DNA of 64,000 nt from Lycocorax pyrrhopterus obiensis (GCA_014706295.1 JACSVZ010000007.1:7804808-7868807), one strand, 5' to 3'. Positions 52,401 to 60,750 are shown, numbered from the stretch's first letter. A program made the numbers and translations. The notes: generated by a model from the letters alone, not told the origin.

Positions 52401-55400
52401 GCCCCTGGGAAGTCAGGGACAAGAGCCAAGATGGCTCTTCTGTATTTACATAGCTGTGATGTAAGGAGATGAGATCCTCTCTACCTTCTTCCTACAGAAA
52501 TCCAGGACAAACTGCCTGAGCTCCCACCAAAACTGCGGGCAGCCCTGCCTTTCCATTAAAACACCGGGTAGAAAGAAGTTATGGACTCACCTTGGGCATT
52601 TTGGCAAACCGCCCCGCTCGGGTATCTCGGATGCTGGTGATATCCAGAATTTCCCTTTCCTACAACAGAATAAGGACAAGGAAAATGAGGAAAGATAAAG
52701 GAGGAAGGAAAGCACTCCATGACAGAGCCCCCAGAAGCTGTAAAGCAGGTTTGGCTCAGTGTCTTTCCCTGTGGAACAGCTCTCCCAGCAGGAACAAGGC
52801 AGGGAGGGAAGCCATTCCCACAGAGGACACTGCACAGCCTTCCCCAGGCAGCCCCCACATCCTCACTACCGACTTGTTGTCTTGTTTGTTCTTTTAATAT
52901 TCAACCTGAACTTCCTTCCTCTGTTACTAATTTTTCTTCTCACCATGGGTCTGGAGAACAAATTGTACTTGTTGCAGCAGATAATATTATTTTCCAAGAT
53001 CACAATACAGGACAATGTAGATGCCATGTCTTCTGGCTGTATCCCCATTTTATTGTTAAGCAGGACAGTAATTTTACTCCTAATCCCACACCTTTCTGAG
53101 TCCCTAGTGCAAAAACAGTTCCGTTTACTTCAGCTGCTAATCAACAGCATTTTCCAGGAATGCGAGAGCCCTTCCAGTCTGGGTTTCCTTGTGGCAACCC
53201 CTTCCCCCAACCCCTTTTCCAGGTATCCCAATGAAGTATCTCCCTTTCCATGGTGACACCAGCTCCCCTTGCCTCACTTCTTCTTGCCGGAACCCTTAGA
53301 GCAGAAATTCTACTGCCCAAGTGGACCTTGAAAGCAGAACAGCAGTGACAGAGACATTGAGGGGTGTGACAGTCCCCAGCATTGTGACACTGTTCTCAGG
53401 GGAATGTGGCTGCAGCAGTGCCCGGCCTCAGCTGGCACTGGGCACAATCTCTGGAAAGGCAGAGCTCACCCAAACCACCAGGTCCCTGGCCAGGGCCTGT
53501 GCAGGACTGACTGACTCTGCCATGGCATGTAGGTCAGGCAGAGGAAGTAGAGCTGAACCACAGCCTGCTCTGGAAAGCGGAAGCCCAGCCTTCCACGTCT
53601 CTCTCCATTACTTGATGCTACTCATCAGGGAGGAACTGAATTCTCTTTCCTCCATGTGTTGCCTCTCCCTCTCCTCCAGCAGCTGGCATCCTGTGCTTTG
53701 CTCTGGCAGCCTGCACACATCACCCTGAGTACAACTCACTCTCCAGACTCCACGTAGGCCCTACATCACTACGGTCATTAGTTTTTAATTAAAACATCTA
53801 AAACCCCAATGAGTCAGTTAATGCCCCCCCTGTACAGGTTAGGAGAATCCTGTATCTTGCTGGGTGACAGAGATATCAGCACAACTGTTCTCAATTAAGT
53901 CCTTTGAAGGACATCCAATGAGCTTTGCAGGAGTCAAAATGCCAGCATGACAGGCACAGAAAAGCCACACTCACACCTTCAGTTCTTGCTCTTTCCTGGT
54001 GCTGTGAAGACCAACCTGCCACTGATCAGCTCCCACTCCTTGGTGGGGTGTCCCTGCTAAGAGGAACGAGTGTGGCAGTTTGCTCCCAAGTGCAGGACTC
54101 GAGCACTTGCAGCGCCGTCATCACACACAAACCTGACCTGGCTGATTGGAGCCCGAGCTGTGCAGTCTCAGCACTTACCGTGTTCTGATAGGTCCAGTAC
54201 ACGTAAAAGCCCTTGGGATCCACTCGGAGAATCACAGGAGAAGCACTCGATGTTTCCTGACAAAAAAACAACAAAAGAAAGAATGCTGGCACCTTGGGTG
54301 ACTTGGAGAAAACATCCTGGGACACAAGGTTCCCAGTTCAAATACAGACCTAGGCAGGTCAACACCCTCTGGGATTTATGGGAATGAACCCAAGGATTTT
54401 GGGACATCTCCAGAGTGACTCTGTGAGGCTCTGGAAGCTGAAACCTGAGTCTCACCTAACCCGTGCATTTAACAAGAACAGCTCTCTTGCAGCTTTCTAC
54501 ACAAAGAACTGAGAGAACAAAGTATCCGGACATTCAATTAATTGTTTCATTTGAAAAGTCTTCCTTGACCTGCTTCATTCTACAAGCTCAGGAGTAGCCC
54601 AGGCCAAGGAGAGAAAGCATTCATCCATGGCATCTCCCATCCAGGTGCTCATGCTGATTATCTGGGCTCCAGTCAGGAAGGCTTCAAGGAGGGGATGCAT
54701 CAATGCAGCCTCATTATGCTGCTTTAGGTGGGGATTCTGAAACTCCACAGACTGTCTCTACACAAACCATCAAAAGAAGCAGCTATGCAGACTCCCACAC
54801 CAGAGGTGCAAATCAGACGAAATTATTTGGGGCTGATCCTGAACCCCACACAGCCCTTTCTGGGAAGGCTCCAACTTCAATTCAGGAAGCTGCTAAGATG
54901 AAACCAGTAATGAAATCTGGAAGTTGTACTTGTCTCTTGGCTTCAGGTTCTTCAGGTTGTTACTCAACTCATACTTCACTCTAGAGTGTATCTGGATTTT
55001 CAGGGACCTCCGTTTCCATACTCAATATTTACAGTAAACTGCTCATTGCACAGCACATTGTATGTGGTCCTTTTATACTCCCTCTTGTGTTCCTCCTGCT
55101 GTGCCAGGGCCAGTGCCAGCCTGCCCAGCACCATGCCCATATTCCCAGAGCTCCTGTCTGGCTCCCTGCACACACGGCCATGAAGAGCAGAACAGGCCCC
55201 ACGGTACCACCGCAGAGTATTGTGCCATGTTCTAGATTACCCTTATCTCCCACAAAGCAGCTTTCTGGAGGGCAAGCTGAGGCTGCAAGGCAGCTGCTGC
55301 CAGCCAGGCTCCTGGGCAGGGCCAGGCCGGCCTGGGGGTGCAGGCAGCCTCTCCAATGCAGTGGCTCCTGGCAGCAAAGGAAACGGGCAATCCTACAGAA

Positions 55401-57944
55401 GACTGTCTGGCAGCCAAACTGGCTGCTTCTCACTCTGTGGGGCAGAAAGCAAACATTGTCTGCTAAAAACCTGTAATCCATAATCTTTCAGAGATAGGAA
55501 CAGTTTTGACTCTACTAAGAGGACTCAGAGGCAGCACAGAGCCAAACCCACACCCATCTGCACCTCTCAAGAGGTCAGCTACTACCCTGTGCCCTACCTG
55601 GGGTTCTGATAGGGTTTCCAGCTGGTTCTTTAACTCAGCTACCATGCATGTAGTAGGACTTCACTTCTTCAGTCTGCTTAGGAGCCCCAGCTTGCTGGAC
55701 GCTGAACAAATACAGACCTAGGCAGGTGAACACCCTCTGGGATTTATGGGAATGAACCCAAGGACTTTAGGACATCTCCAGAGTGACACTGTGAGGCTCT
55801 GGAAGCTGAAGCCTGAGTCTCATCTAACCTGTGCAGAGCTGCTCCTTACCCCAAGGTCCTGCAACTAACTCTGTGGGACAGGTCAGAACAGTCCTGCCTG
55901 TCAGGGATCCTTTGCTCTCTCCTCTAGACAGTGCCTTACCAAAGCTGGACAAGGTGAGGGCTCTATAGAAAAAGTGTGGGTTTGCTTTTTTTGCTGGAAG
56001 GCCCTAGTTCAGTCCCAAGCTGAACCGTGACATAAGAGGCCAATCTGATCCTCCTTAACTCCTTTGCCTCACTTACAGTGGAAGGAGTTCAAAACTGTTA
56101 CCAACAGCACAGTCAGGTCAATTGAAACACAACAGTCATGAATTCTAAAGAACAGCAATCCTGCAGTCTGGAGTTCTCATCATCATCCTCTGCAGCCTGT
56201 TCTAACCCATGGATTGAGAAAGCCCAATGTGATGGAGCAATGTGACCAGAACAGCCCACTCATGGAGAAGCCTTTCTTTATTGGTGGAGATCAAGCCTGT
56301 AAACTACTTAGTGGAAGCAACCTTTTAGAAATGTTTACAAATATATAAACCTTAGGGAAAGATCCAGACAGGAACTGAGCTCACTAATCAACAGCTACAG
56401 CAGCAAATAAACACTTGGTGGGTCTTGGAAGCCCAACTTGACTCACCTTGGGTTTCAAGGGAACCTATCCCAGGAATAACCAGTGAAGTACTTAACAGCT
56501 TCCAGGATTTGGGAGAGTGGTTCCCAAGGACTGAGCACAAAGTCATCAGCAATTTTAGACAAGTTTGGTTACTGTTATTCTGAGAAAGCAGATCCCTCTT
56601 CAAATTCTAAGAAGCCCCAAGGGCACTCTGCAGGCAGTGGGCCTACAGGAAAGAGGAAGGCTGCACTTTTCACTGTACCCTGGTGTCATCATCCTCCTGT
56701 TTATGTACCTCTAATGGAGCAACTGGCAGCCATATTCCAACCCCTACTCCTCACATCCATCCTTTCTGCCAGCTGCACAGTACACTGCTCTCCTTTCTCA
56801 GCACCGCTGGACCATCCTGCTGATGTCGCACACAGGTGATCCACTCCCCCACACGCTCCTTTGGGACTTAACACTCTATTCCAGCTTCACACCCACAAAA
56901 GTACTAATCCTGCTGCTGCAGGCTCCTTCTGATCATCTCATTTGCAACACCACATGAACCCTCTCCCCAGATCCCTCTGAATAACCACAACCTGGGCTCC
57001 CCCCCTTTTACCAACATGCATGCCCAACAGCAGACAATCCATCTCCAGACAGCACAGATGGGCAGCTTCTCTCCTCCTGCTTGGATATGTGGGTGCTGGG
57101 GTAAACACTCCTTTGCCTCCTTAGAAAGTGAGGAGGGGAACACTTACATTCCAATGAACTGCTGCTGCTCTACACTTTCTTCCCTTCACACAGAAAGGCA
57201 GTGACTGCAAAGCAGCTGTTTTGAAGGCAAAGAGGACAATGAGCTGGAGAGAGCAGCAGCTTGCTGCAGCACCCTGAGGCTCTAGCCCTGTTAAAGCACA
57301 GGCCCTTTGCTGCTCGGTCATTCCCAGACCCAGGGGCCAGGCAGGCGTGGGAGGCTATGGCTCACCCCCGATCCACTCAGGCAACAGGGCCATAAGAGGA
57401 AGCAACTTGGAGCCTGATTTCATCTCTGTCTGCAAAGTGCAGTGAGCACTCTTTGCTCTGGAGTAGATCCTAGCCCTCACGCTCCTCCAGAAAGCCCAAA
57501 TGTGACATATGCATCTCACCCACAGAGACTCCCAGCAGCAACCACCTTCCTGAGGGCTGGACCTTGTGTCCTACACCAGGGGCTGCACATGCAGACCCAG
57601 TGCACACTCACTCCATTTGTTTCCATCCTCCACAACAAGAGGTGCAGAAATCACATGCCCAACCCCTTACACACATTCCCTTGATTTTAGTCCTCAGCTT
57701 TCCTGTTCTTCCCAGTTCCCTCTCCCTGTCCAGAGATCTCTGCTGTCAGGTGGGATACCACACAGAACACAGGCTCCCAGCCTCCCCACAAACCGTGACC
57801 CAACCAGTGTCTCCCTGCCACCACAGACACAGCCGAGGGAAGGAACACCCCAGTACTCACATCATCCCATTTGATGAAGCGGTCACCCTTACACAGGTAC
57901 TCCTTCACCTCCGTGGGCTGCAGAACAGGGTTCAGCACAGACAT
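22195..57944 (-). CDS. PLCB2: PLCB2, phospholipase C beta-2 (32 coding exons, spliced)
   Basis: This enzyme hydrolyses PIP2 to IP3 and diacylglycerol at the plasma membrane, activated by G-alpha-q, G-beta-gamma and Rac GTPases. Thirty-two exons join in frame into 1211 codons; the human protein has 1185 by my recall. Order: PH (about 1-135), four EF-hand-like modules (about 140-300), X box (about 312-465), X-Y linker (about 466-533) with an acidic run [10 protein letters not shown] box (about 541-660), C2 (about 665-800), the G-alpha-q-binding helices around ALTNPIKFF and a basic coiled-coil C-terminal domain (about 880-1150). The catalytic set is complete: His327, Asn328, Glu357, Asp359, His374 and Glu408, the same numbers I recall for human. 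The protein ends in ESIF, a PDZ-ligand-like tail. Isoform choice rests on words such as LNPVL, GPENN, VWAG and [14 protein letters not shown], and on the neighbouring PAK6. Intron 17 is U12-like and intron 19 has a GC donor. Intron 30 contains a 2.5 kb minisatellite. Confidence 0.96.
22691..22777 (-). CDS. PLCB2: PLCB2 coding exon 31 (C-terminal coiled coil)
   Basis: Residues 1093-1121: [29 protein letters not shown]. Phase 0 at both ends (TTTTTGAAG, GTAAGG). It is the first exon after the minisatellite intron; array B starts about 145 nt upstream of its acceptor. Confidence 0.95.
22778..25665 (-). other. PLCB2 intron 30 (minisatellite-filled)
   Basis: This is a 2.9 kb intron, about 88% of it array B. 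Unique sequence remains only at 22778-22920 (3' splice-site side) and 25475-25665 (donor side). Confidence 0.9.
22920..25475. repeat. Minisatellite array B (GGACACAGACAC-type)
   Basis: About 2.55 kb of imperfect units made from GGACACA, GACACA, CAGACA, CACACA and ATGGACACA. The + strand is poor in T; the PLCB2 transcript strand therefore reads UG- and UGUGUCC-rich. Units vary in length. Longer blocks recur, for example an identical 29-mer at 23137-23165 and 24339-24367. Open frames up to 327 codons on the - strand (23309-24292; Cys/Val/Ser-rich) and 172 codons on the + strand are composition artefacts inside an intron. Confidence 0.95.
25666..25723 (-). CDS. PLCB2: PLCB2 coding exon 30 (C-terminal coiled coil)
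   Basis: It completes Arg1073 and runs to residue 1092: [19 protein letters not shown]. The acceptor is TTCTTTAAAG, the donor GTGAGT. It borders the minisatellite-bearing intron 30. Confidence 0.94.
26013..26108 (-). CDS. PLCB2: PLCB2 coding exon 29 (C-terminal coiled coil)
   Basis: It completes Ser1041 and runs to residue 1072 plus two bases: [31 protein letters not shown]. The acceptor is TCTCCGCAG, the donor GTGCGG. Confidence 0.94.
27753..27829 (-). CDS. PLCB2: PLCB2 coding exon 28 (C-terminal coiled coil)
   Basis: Residues 1016-1040 plus two bases: [25 protein letters not shown]. The acceptor TTGAACAG is weak in pyrimidines; the donor is GTAAAC. Frame and homology fix the exon. Confidence 0.93.
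28826..28997 (-). CDS. PLCB2: PLCB2 coding exon 27 (C-terminal coiled coil)
   Basis: It completes Arg958 and runs to residue 1015. After a variable start, [20 protein letters not shown] and [10 protein letters not shown] match the family. The acceptor is GCTCTGCAG, the donor GTGAGG. Confidence 0.93.
29196..29406 (-). CDS. PLCB2: PLCB2 coding exon 26 (C-terminal coiled coil)
   Basis: Residues 888-957 plus two bases. It is strongly charged and helical: [40 protein letters not shown]. It is part of the distal C-terminal domain used for membrane binding and G-alpha-q stimulation. The acceptor is ATGTTTCAG, the donor GTAACC. Confidence 0.94.
29909..29962 (-). CDS. PLCB2: PLCB2 coding exon 25
   Basis: Residues 870-887 plus one base, [14 protein letters not shown]. 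It resembles the REEAMKEAAEP region of mammalian PLCB2 and joins in frame on both sides. The acceptor is GATTTCAG, the donor GTAACT. Confidence 0.88.
30136..30232 (-). CDS. PLCB2: PLCB2 coding exon 24 (Ser/Gly/Pro linker)
   Basis: Residues 838-869 plus one base, low complexity ([20 protein letters not shown]). The acceptor is TGTTTTAG, with AGG as first codon. Using the AG two bases later would put a stop in frame after about ten codons, so this acceptor is chosen. The donor is GTAAGT. Confidence 0.88.
30320..30405 (-). CDS. PLCB2: PLCB2 coding exon 23 (G-alpha-q-binding helices)
   Basis: It completes Asp809 and runs to residue 837: [28 protein letters not shown]. In the family this helix-turn-helix after C2 is the main contact with activated G-alpha-q and also contributes to autoinhibition. 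The acceptor is GTTTCCAG, the donor GTGAGT. Confidence 0.94.
31342..31446 (-). CDS. PLCB2: PLCB2 coding exon 22 (C2 domain)
   Basis: Residues 774-808 plus one base: [35 protein letters not shown]. The acceptor is TGCCCCAG, the donor GTAGGG. Confidence 0.95.
31714..31813 (-). CDS. PLCB2: PLCB2 coding exon 21 (C2 domain)
   Basis: Residues 741-773 plus one base: [32 protein letters not shown]. The acceptor is TGCCTTAG, the donor GTAAAT. It is too short for a stand-alone open frame and was found by homology. Confidence 0.94.
32780..32944 (-). CDS. PLCB2: PLCB2 coding exon 20 (C2 domain)
   Basis: Residues 686-740, containing [20 protein letters not shown] and [16 protein letters not shown]. Phase 0 at both ends (TGTTCGCAG, GTGAGA). 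Confidence 0.95.
32945..33295 (-). other. PLCB2 intron 19, GC-AG type
   Basis: This 351-nt intron begins GCAAGT on the - strand and ends TGTTCGCAG. Ending exon 19 at ACG and starting exon 20 at GTA reproduces the family sequence VxVT-VLSGQFL with no gap. A GT donor four bases later would break the frame. Confidence 0.85.
33296..33450 (-). CDS. PLCB2: PLCB2 coding exon 19 (end of Y box into C2; GC donor)
   Basis: It completes Asp634 and runs to residue 685. It includes [20 protein letters not shown] and [17 protein letters not shown]. It ends VCVT before GCAAGT, a GC-type donor. The GT three bases further on would break the frame into exon 20. Confidence 0.93.
33451..34408 (-). other. PLCB2 intron 18
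   Basis: 958 nt. It contains a short tandem duplication of CCCAGAGACCAGCACCA at about 34329-34362; nothing else is recognised. Confidence 0.7.
34409..34533 (-). CDS. PLCB2: PLCB2 coding exon 18 (Y box)
   Basis: It completes Glu592 and runs to residue 633 plus one base. It includes [35 protein letters not shown]. The acceptor GTCTGTAG lacks the long pyrimidine tract, as expected for a U12-type intron. The donor is GTGAGT. Confidence 0.95.
34534..34812 (-). other. PLCB2 intron 17, U12-type (minor spliceosome)
   Basis: A 279-nt intron whose 5' splice site is GTATCCTTTT, matching the U12 consensus RTATCCTTT at every position. Near the 3' end TTCCTATAG places an A 10 nt before the junction, in the window expected for a U12 branch point, though it matches the branch consensus only partly. 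The 3' site is TCTGTAG. Confidence 0.82.
34813..34897 (-). CDS. PLCB2: PLCB2 coding exon 17 (Y box; U12-type donor)
   Basis: It completes Lys564 and runs to residue 591 plus two bases. It encodes [20 protein letters not shown] and FPMQFV. The donor reads GTATCCTTTT, a full match to the minor-spliceosome 5' splice site; no U2-type donor keeps the frame. Confidence 0.94.
35020..35116 (-). CDS. PLCB2: PLCB2 coding exon 16 (Y box)
   Basis: Residues 532-563 plus one base: [20 protein letters not shown] and FNSFEVSA. The acceptor is TCTGCTCAG, the donor GTAAGT. Confidence 0.95.
35791..35888 (-). CDS. PLCB2: PLCB2 coding exon 15 (acidic X-Y linker)
   Basis: Residues 499-531. It encodes [16 protein letters not shown] and [14 protein letters not shown], the negatively charged autoinhibitory linker that in PLC-beta enzymes occludes the active site away from membranes. 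It is shorter and less acidic than the human run. The acceptor is TGTGCTTAG, the donor GTGCTG. Confidence 0.94.
36650..36821 (-). CDS. PLCB2: PLCB2 coding exon 14 (end of X box and X-Y linker)
   Basis: Residues 442-498 plus one base. [20 protein letters not shown] closes the X box, with the substrate-phosphate-contacting lysines of KILIKNKK. After it the linker is variable and basic ([12 protein letters not shown]). The acceptor is TGTTGCAG, the donor GTATGT. Confidence 0.94.
37990..38074 (-). CDS. PLCB2: PLCB2 coding exon 13 (X box)
   Basis: It completes Ser413 and runs to residue 441: [20 protein letters not shown] and PLEKYP. The acceptor is TCTCCTAG, the donor GTACGA. Confidence 0.95.
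38445..38527 (-). CDS. PLCB2: PLCB2 coding exon 12 (X box, Glu408)
   Basis: Residues 386-412 plus two bases. It contains [20 protein letters not shown] with Ca-coordinating Glu408. The acceptor is CTCCTTCAG, the donor GTGAGT. Confidence 0.95.
40407..40564 (-). CDS. PLCB2: PLCB2 coding exon 11 (X box, Glu357/Asp359/His374)
   Basis: Residues 333-385: [12 protein letters not shown] carries the Ca-coordinating Glu357 and Asp359, and [13 protein letters not shown] carries catalytic His374. The acceptor is CTCCTGCAG, the donor GTAGGG. It ends phase 0. Confidence 0.95.
40772..40918 (-). CDS. PLCB2: PLCB2 coding exon 10 (X box, catalytic His327)
   Basis: It runs from Gly284 to residue 332 plus one base. 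It contains [16 protein letters not shown] and [12 protein letters not shown], with catalytic His327 and Ca-binding Asn328. The acceptor is TGTGCAG, the donor GTACTG. Confidence 0.95.
41114..41280 (-). CDS. PLCB2: PLCB2 coding exon 9 (EF hands to X-box lead-in)
   Basis: It completes codon 228 and runs through residue 283 plus one base. It includes [34 protein letters not shown] and [12 protein letters not shown]. The acceptor is TCACTGCAG, the donor GTGAGT. Confidence 0.95.
41573..41673 (-). CDS. PLCB2: PLCB2 coding exon 8 (EF-hand region)
   Basis: Residues 195-227 plus two bases, [20 protein letters not shown] and [13 protein letters not shown]. The acceptor is CGTTCTCAG, the donor GTAAGT. 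Confidence 0.95.
42018..42093 (-). CDS. PLCB2: PLCB2 coding exon 7 (EF-hand region)
   Basis: It completes Asn169 and runs to residue 194: [20 protein letters not shown] and LPNGK. The acceptor is CTGGTCAG, the donor GTAAGG. It ends phase 0. Confidence 0.95.
44132..44185 (-). CDS. PLCB2: PLCB2 coding exon 6 (EF-hand region)
   Basis: It completes Ile151 and encodes [17 protein letters not shown], ending two bases into codon 169. The acceptor TTTTTTTCACAG is strong; the donor is GTGAGT. Confidence 0.95.
44476..44555 (-). CDS. PLCB2: PLCB2 coding exon 5 (PH/EF-hand boundary)
   Basis: Residues 125-150 plus two bases of codon 151, [20 protein letters not shown] and YTFLEK. The acceptor is TTGTTCCAG, the donor GTAAGT. 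A CR1 copy lies about 80 nt upstream of its acceptor. Confidence 0.95.
44635..44900 (-). mobile_element. CR1 LINE, 5'-truncated 3'-end fragment in PLCB2 intron 4
   Basis: The + strand reads AATCCTGGAATGGTTTGGGT, TGGAAGGGACCTTAAAGCCC, TGCCATGGGCAGGGATATCT, then the TTGGACACTTCCAGGGATCC and CTTCTCTGGGCAACCTGTGC blocks and GGTTACCCCTTATCCTGTCT. It is a clear avian CR1 3' portion of about 265 bp on the - strand, the same sense as PLCB2. Confidence 0.93.
45232..45372 (-). CDS. PLCB2: PLCB2 coding exon 4 (PH domain)
   Basis: Residues 78-124, containing [20 protein letters not shown] and VSYKEN. Phase 0 (TTTTGTAG, GTATCG). The donor GTATCG is weak at +4 to +6, but the join is fixed by frame and homology. 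Confidence 0.94.
45373..52590 (-). other. PLCB2 intron 3
   Basis: At 7.2 kb this is the largest intron. It has a GTGAGT donor at 52590 and a TTTTGTAG acceptor at 45373. It is mostly unique with AT-rich stretches (50200-51700, 52000-52150), an A run at 48847-48860 and a local repeat of ACAGCCCATGGCTC at 48220-48250. No exon, tRNA or known repeat is recognised. Confidence 0.75.
52591..52659 (-). CDS. PLCB2: PLCB2 coding exon 3 (PH domain)
   Basis: Residues 55-77, [20 protein letters not shown] and MPK. Phase 0 at both ends (CTGTTGTAG, GTGAGT). Confidence 0.95.
52660..54178 (-). other. PLCB2 intron 2
   Basis: 1.5 kb with GTAAGT donor and CTGTTGTAG acceptor. I see nothing beyond unique sequence. 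Confidence 0.8.
54179..54256 (-). CDS. PLCB2: PLCB2 coding exon 2 (PH domain)
   Basis: Residues 29-54, containing [19 protein letters not shown], phase 0 at both ends (TTTTGTCAG acceptor, GTAAGT donor). Confidence 0.95.
54339..54467. repeat. Direct repeat, copy 1 (129 bp)
   Basis: It begins CAAATACAGACCTAGGCAGG and ends CTAACCCGTGCA. It aligns without gaps to 55707-55835 with 7 mismatches by hand count (about 95% identity). It matches no repeat family I recognise. It sits 83 nt upstream of exon 2. Confidence 0.92.
55707..55835. repeat. Direct repeat, copy 2 (129 bp)
   Basis: Same orientation as copy 1 and 1,368 bp away. The flanks on both sides are unrelated, so the similarity stops sharply at the stated borders. 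Confidence 0.92.
57861..57944 (-). CDS. PLCB2: PLCB2 coding exon 1 (start codon)
   Basis: Residues 1-28, [10 protein letters not shown] to FIKWDD, ending phase 0 before GTGAGT. The start matches the family N-terminus (MSLLNPVL in human). An in-frame ATG upstream is unlikely, because the homology begins at this Met. Confidence 0.95.
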
Positions 57945-58065
57945 GGTCCTGCAGATGTGCTCCTCAGCTACCAGAAGCAAGAGCAGCTGCACAGTTCACT
58001 CCTCCTTAGCCCCCTCTCCTCTATCTCTGTCTCTCACGTGGCAGGGCGTTCTGCCATGGCCACCG
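57945..58065 (-). other. PLCB2 5' UTR (putative)
   Basis: About 120 nt upstream of the start codon, counted from a start site about 30 nt past the TATA-like element. No acceptor is needed if transcription starts here, but an upstream non-coding exon cannot be excluded. An ATG in a strong context (GCCATGG, 58055-58057) opens a short frame ending at the TGA at 58034-58036. Confidence 0.35.
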
Positions 58066-58085
58066 TTGGCATCGGAGAGCAAACA

Positions 58086-58096
58086 ACCTCTTATAT
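58086..58096 (-). promoter_or_regulatory. Candidate TATA box of PLCB2
   Basis: The - strand reads GGGATATAAGAGG about 145 nt upstream of the start codon, with a GC-richer segment (58100-58140) just upstream of it. The position and word fit a TATA element; the function is inferred only. Confidence 0.4.
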
Positions 58097-60750
58097 CCCA
58101 GCCCAATTTAGGAGGGGCAGCGGCAGGCGGGCGAGGAGCGATGAATCTGCATTGTAAATCAACAGCTCTCCAGGCAAGCAGAGCCTCACCCAAGGTCACT
58201 CAGAAGAAAGCTAGCGACGGCTGGGGTGCTCGTGGGCACACACACCCACCGTCCCTCCGGGAGGGATCCACTCCTTGGAGCCGTGCTGGTGAGGCACCAG
58301 GCCAGTGAACTTCCGCAACTCAACTTCCTTAAATGCTCTCTTGACGAACTACAGGCATTGCCAGAAACGCTCCAACTGCTTCAGCAGCTGTGGTTACGGA
58401 GCAGCTCAGCTCTGGCTACAAGCAGACTGCCCCCTTCATGCAACAGTCCAGATGTCCCAGGAAACAAACTCATTCCTTGCTCTGGACAGATTACATTGCT
58501 GGGGCCACTCACTGCACTGTCCAGTCTTAAACAGTTTTCCTTTCTCTTATGGGCTCTTTTGAATGTCAACCTCAAAGTGAAACAGACCAGCAGAGCAGCT
58601 GGAAATTCCCCAGATGAAATAAAACCTTCCCAGAGTCCCGAGGAACTGCGCTATTCCCGGGGTTCACTTGGGTCTGCAGCAGATACGTGGGACACAGAAC
58701 AGGAGAGGTGGGCAAGGTGGAGATTATAGTGACAAGGCTGCAGGGAAGTGACCAAAAGCAGAACAGGTTATAGACAAACAGGGCCAAAATGAGACTCTGC
58801 TCCTGACCTTGGAATGAAGGAATTCCATGTGGACAGCAGAGGAGGAAAGGAGTTCCACTGGCTGATGGGCACTGGCTAACCTGGAGAGTGGATTATGAAA
58901 AGGTCTGACATGGGCAAGATCAATTTTAGTCACAGGCAGAGCCCCACAACTAATTACAAGTGGAGATAACTGTGCTATGATTGCTGTGGATTCCCAGGCA
59001 CATGGTGGGATGTCATCCTCTTCTCCTATCAAAGCCAAGGTGTGGCACTTGCCATTGCTCAAGAGGGACAAGCTGCTGGCAAAAGTAGCACAGACTCTCT
59101 AAGAAGGGGGGAACAAACCCCCCCACCCCCCCCAACTGTGCGAGGAGAGCTAGCTGCATGTTTTGTTCCTTCCTTTCTTCCCAGCCCTGATGTGATAAGT
59201 CTGGCACTTTGGAGCCTGGACAGCTGGGGGAATGGTCGCTGAAGGAATCCTAAGGGCATTCTCAGGTGTTAGTAGCATGAGGCAGGAGAGATTAAGTGGA
59301 ACTCTAGCAACTGCTCCAACTGTAAAACAATAAAGTCAGGAACCAGATCTCCCTGCTGCAGGAAAAGAGAACCCTGAGCAAATCCAACATCCTTTGCCTT
59401 TCAAGGGGTTTACCTGCCCAAAAAAAACTGAGAATAAGAGAGCTTCCACATTTCCAGCTACCACGGCATTTTCTGCACTTACCACTCTTGCCCTTACAGG
59501 AATTGCCTGTCCAAGGGAAGGCTGTTGGCTCTATTTCCTTAGAGTCACTGGGATATTCCAGGCCCAGCCAAGCCAGTGTCACCAGGATCCCACACTCAGG
59601 GAAAGTGGTTACTCCCAAGCAGAGAAGCAGCAGATGACAAAGGGTGCAGTGAGGAGTGAAAGTTCTCTACACTGGCCTGATCCCTTCTGCACGGCCAGAG
59701 CACTTCAGGGCTGCCTCCCTTTAAATTAGGGAGCAGCAATGGAAAGAATAGAGAGCATCAATCTTGCTCAGAAGTGCTGCAGTCCTCCCAGCCTCTGGAA
59801 CACTGACAGCACTGCAGGAAGGCCCTGGAGGTCACAGCTGCGAAGCAGTAAGAGGTGGGATGAGCTTTGCCACCTGGTACTGCCAAGGGCAGGTGAGATC
59901 AGTCATAGCTACTGGATCCCGTGGCTTGACTGGTATTGTAAGTTATCACAGCTTTGTGAACCAAGTGTGTTTCCTGCCAGAACCTTCCTGCCAGGGCCTC
60001 ACTGAGAGGCTGTTTTCTGTCCTTCTCTCACACCAGGATATTCATCAGCTTTCTCTGCCTCATCAACAAACAAAGTAAGCAAGAATCGTGCCACAGCTTT
60101 ACTCACATGTCACTTAAGGTCAGCTTTCCCGTAGGAATAAAACCTTAATTCAGTAAATAATGAAATCATAATTAAGACCCAATCAAACACAAGCAGCATG
60201 AAGAGCAGTGCCCAAGCTGGTGGCTGCCCTGCAAGGTCATGTGACACCCAACAGCAAGGGCCAAACCCCCACTTGCACAAAGGTTGTCACAAAAGCTGCA
60301 GCTCTCTTCCTTTTGCCCAACCCAGCCTCCTTATCTTCCACTTCACACTCCTTGCTCTGTGCGAGCTTCTGTCCCTTGCATGCAGAGATGGCGGATGGAA
60401 CCATGATAGGACAGAGCAGCAGTCCTGGCCGCTGCAGAGAGCTCCAACAGGAGAGCAGGCGGGAACAGCAGCACTCGAGCAGTAATTGTTTATTCCAACC
60501 ATCCTTTATTTTCTCTCTCCTGTAAGGCCCATCACCCAGTGCACACTCATCCCACATCCCTCTGTCTCCTTGCTTTCCTCCCATATCTTCACCGCCAGGC
60601 AACCCACCACTTGCTAAGACAGTTTTGATATGCAAACATTTCCCTTTTTTTTGTTTAATACTCTTCCTTCTCTCCCTGTGCTACCTATCCAGCAGCCTGT
60701 ACCTCCCCCAAGGTGCATGTAGCAGCAAGGCAGGCAGCATCACCCTTCAG

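Larger units (their letters stand above)
54257..57860 (-). other. PLCB2 intron 1
   Basis: This 3.6 kb intron (GTGAGT donor, TTTTGTCAG acceptor) contains the 129-bp direct repeat pair at 54339 and 55707. First introns often hold regulatory sites, but none is recognised here. Confidence 0.8.

Noticed and set aside
57564..58308. Overlapping + strand frames across the PLCB2 first exon, suggesting a divergent gene
   Set aside because: They are antisense to exon 1 and its 5' UTR; no conserved protein words and no splice structure.
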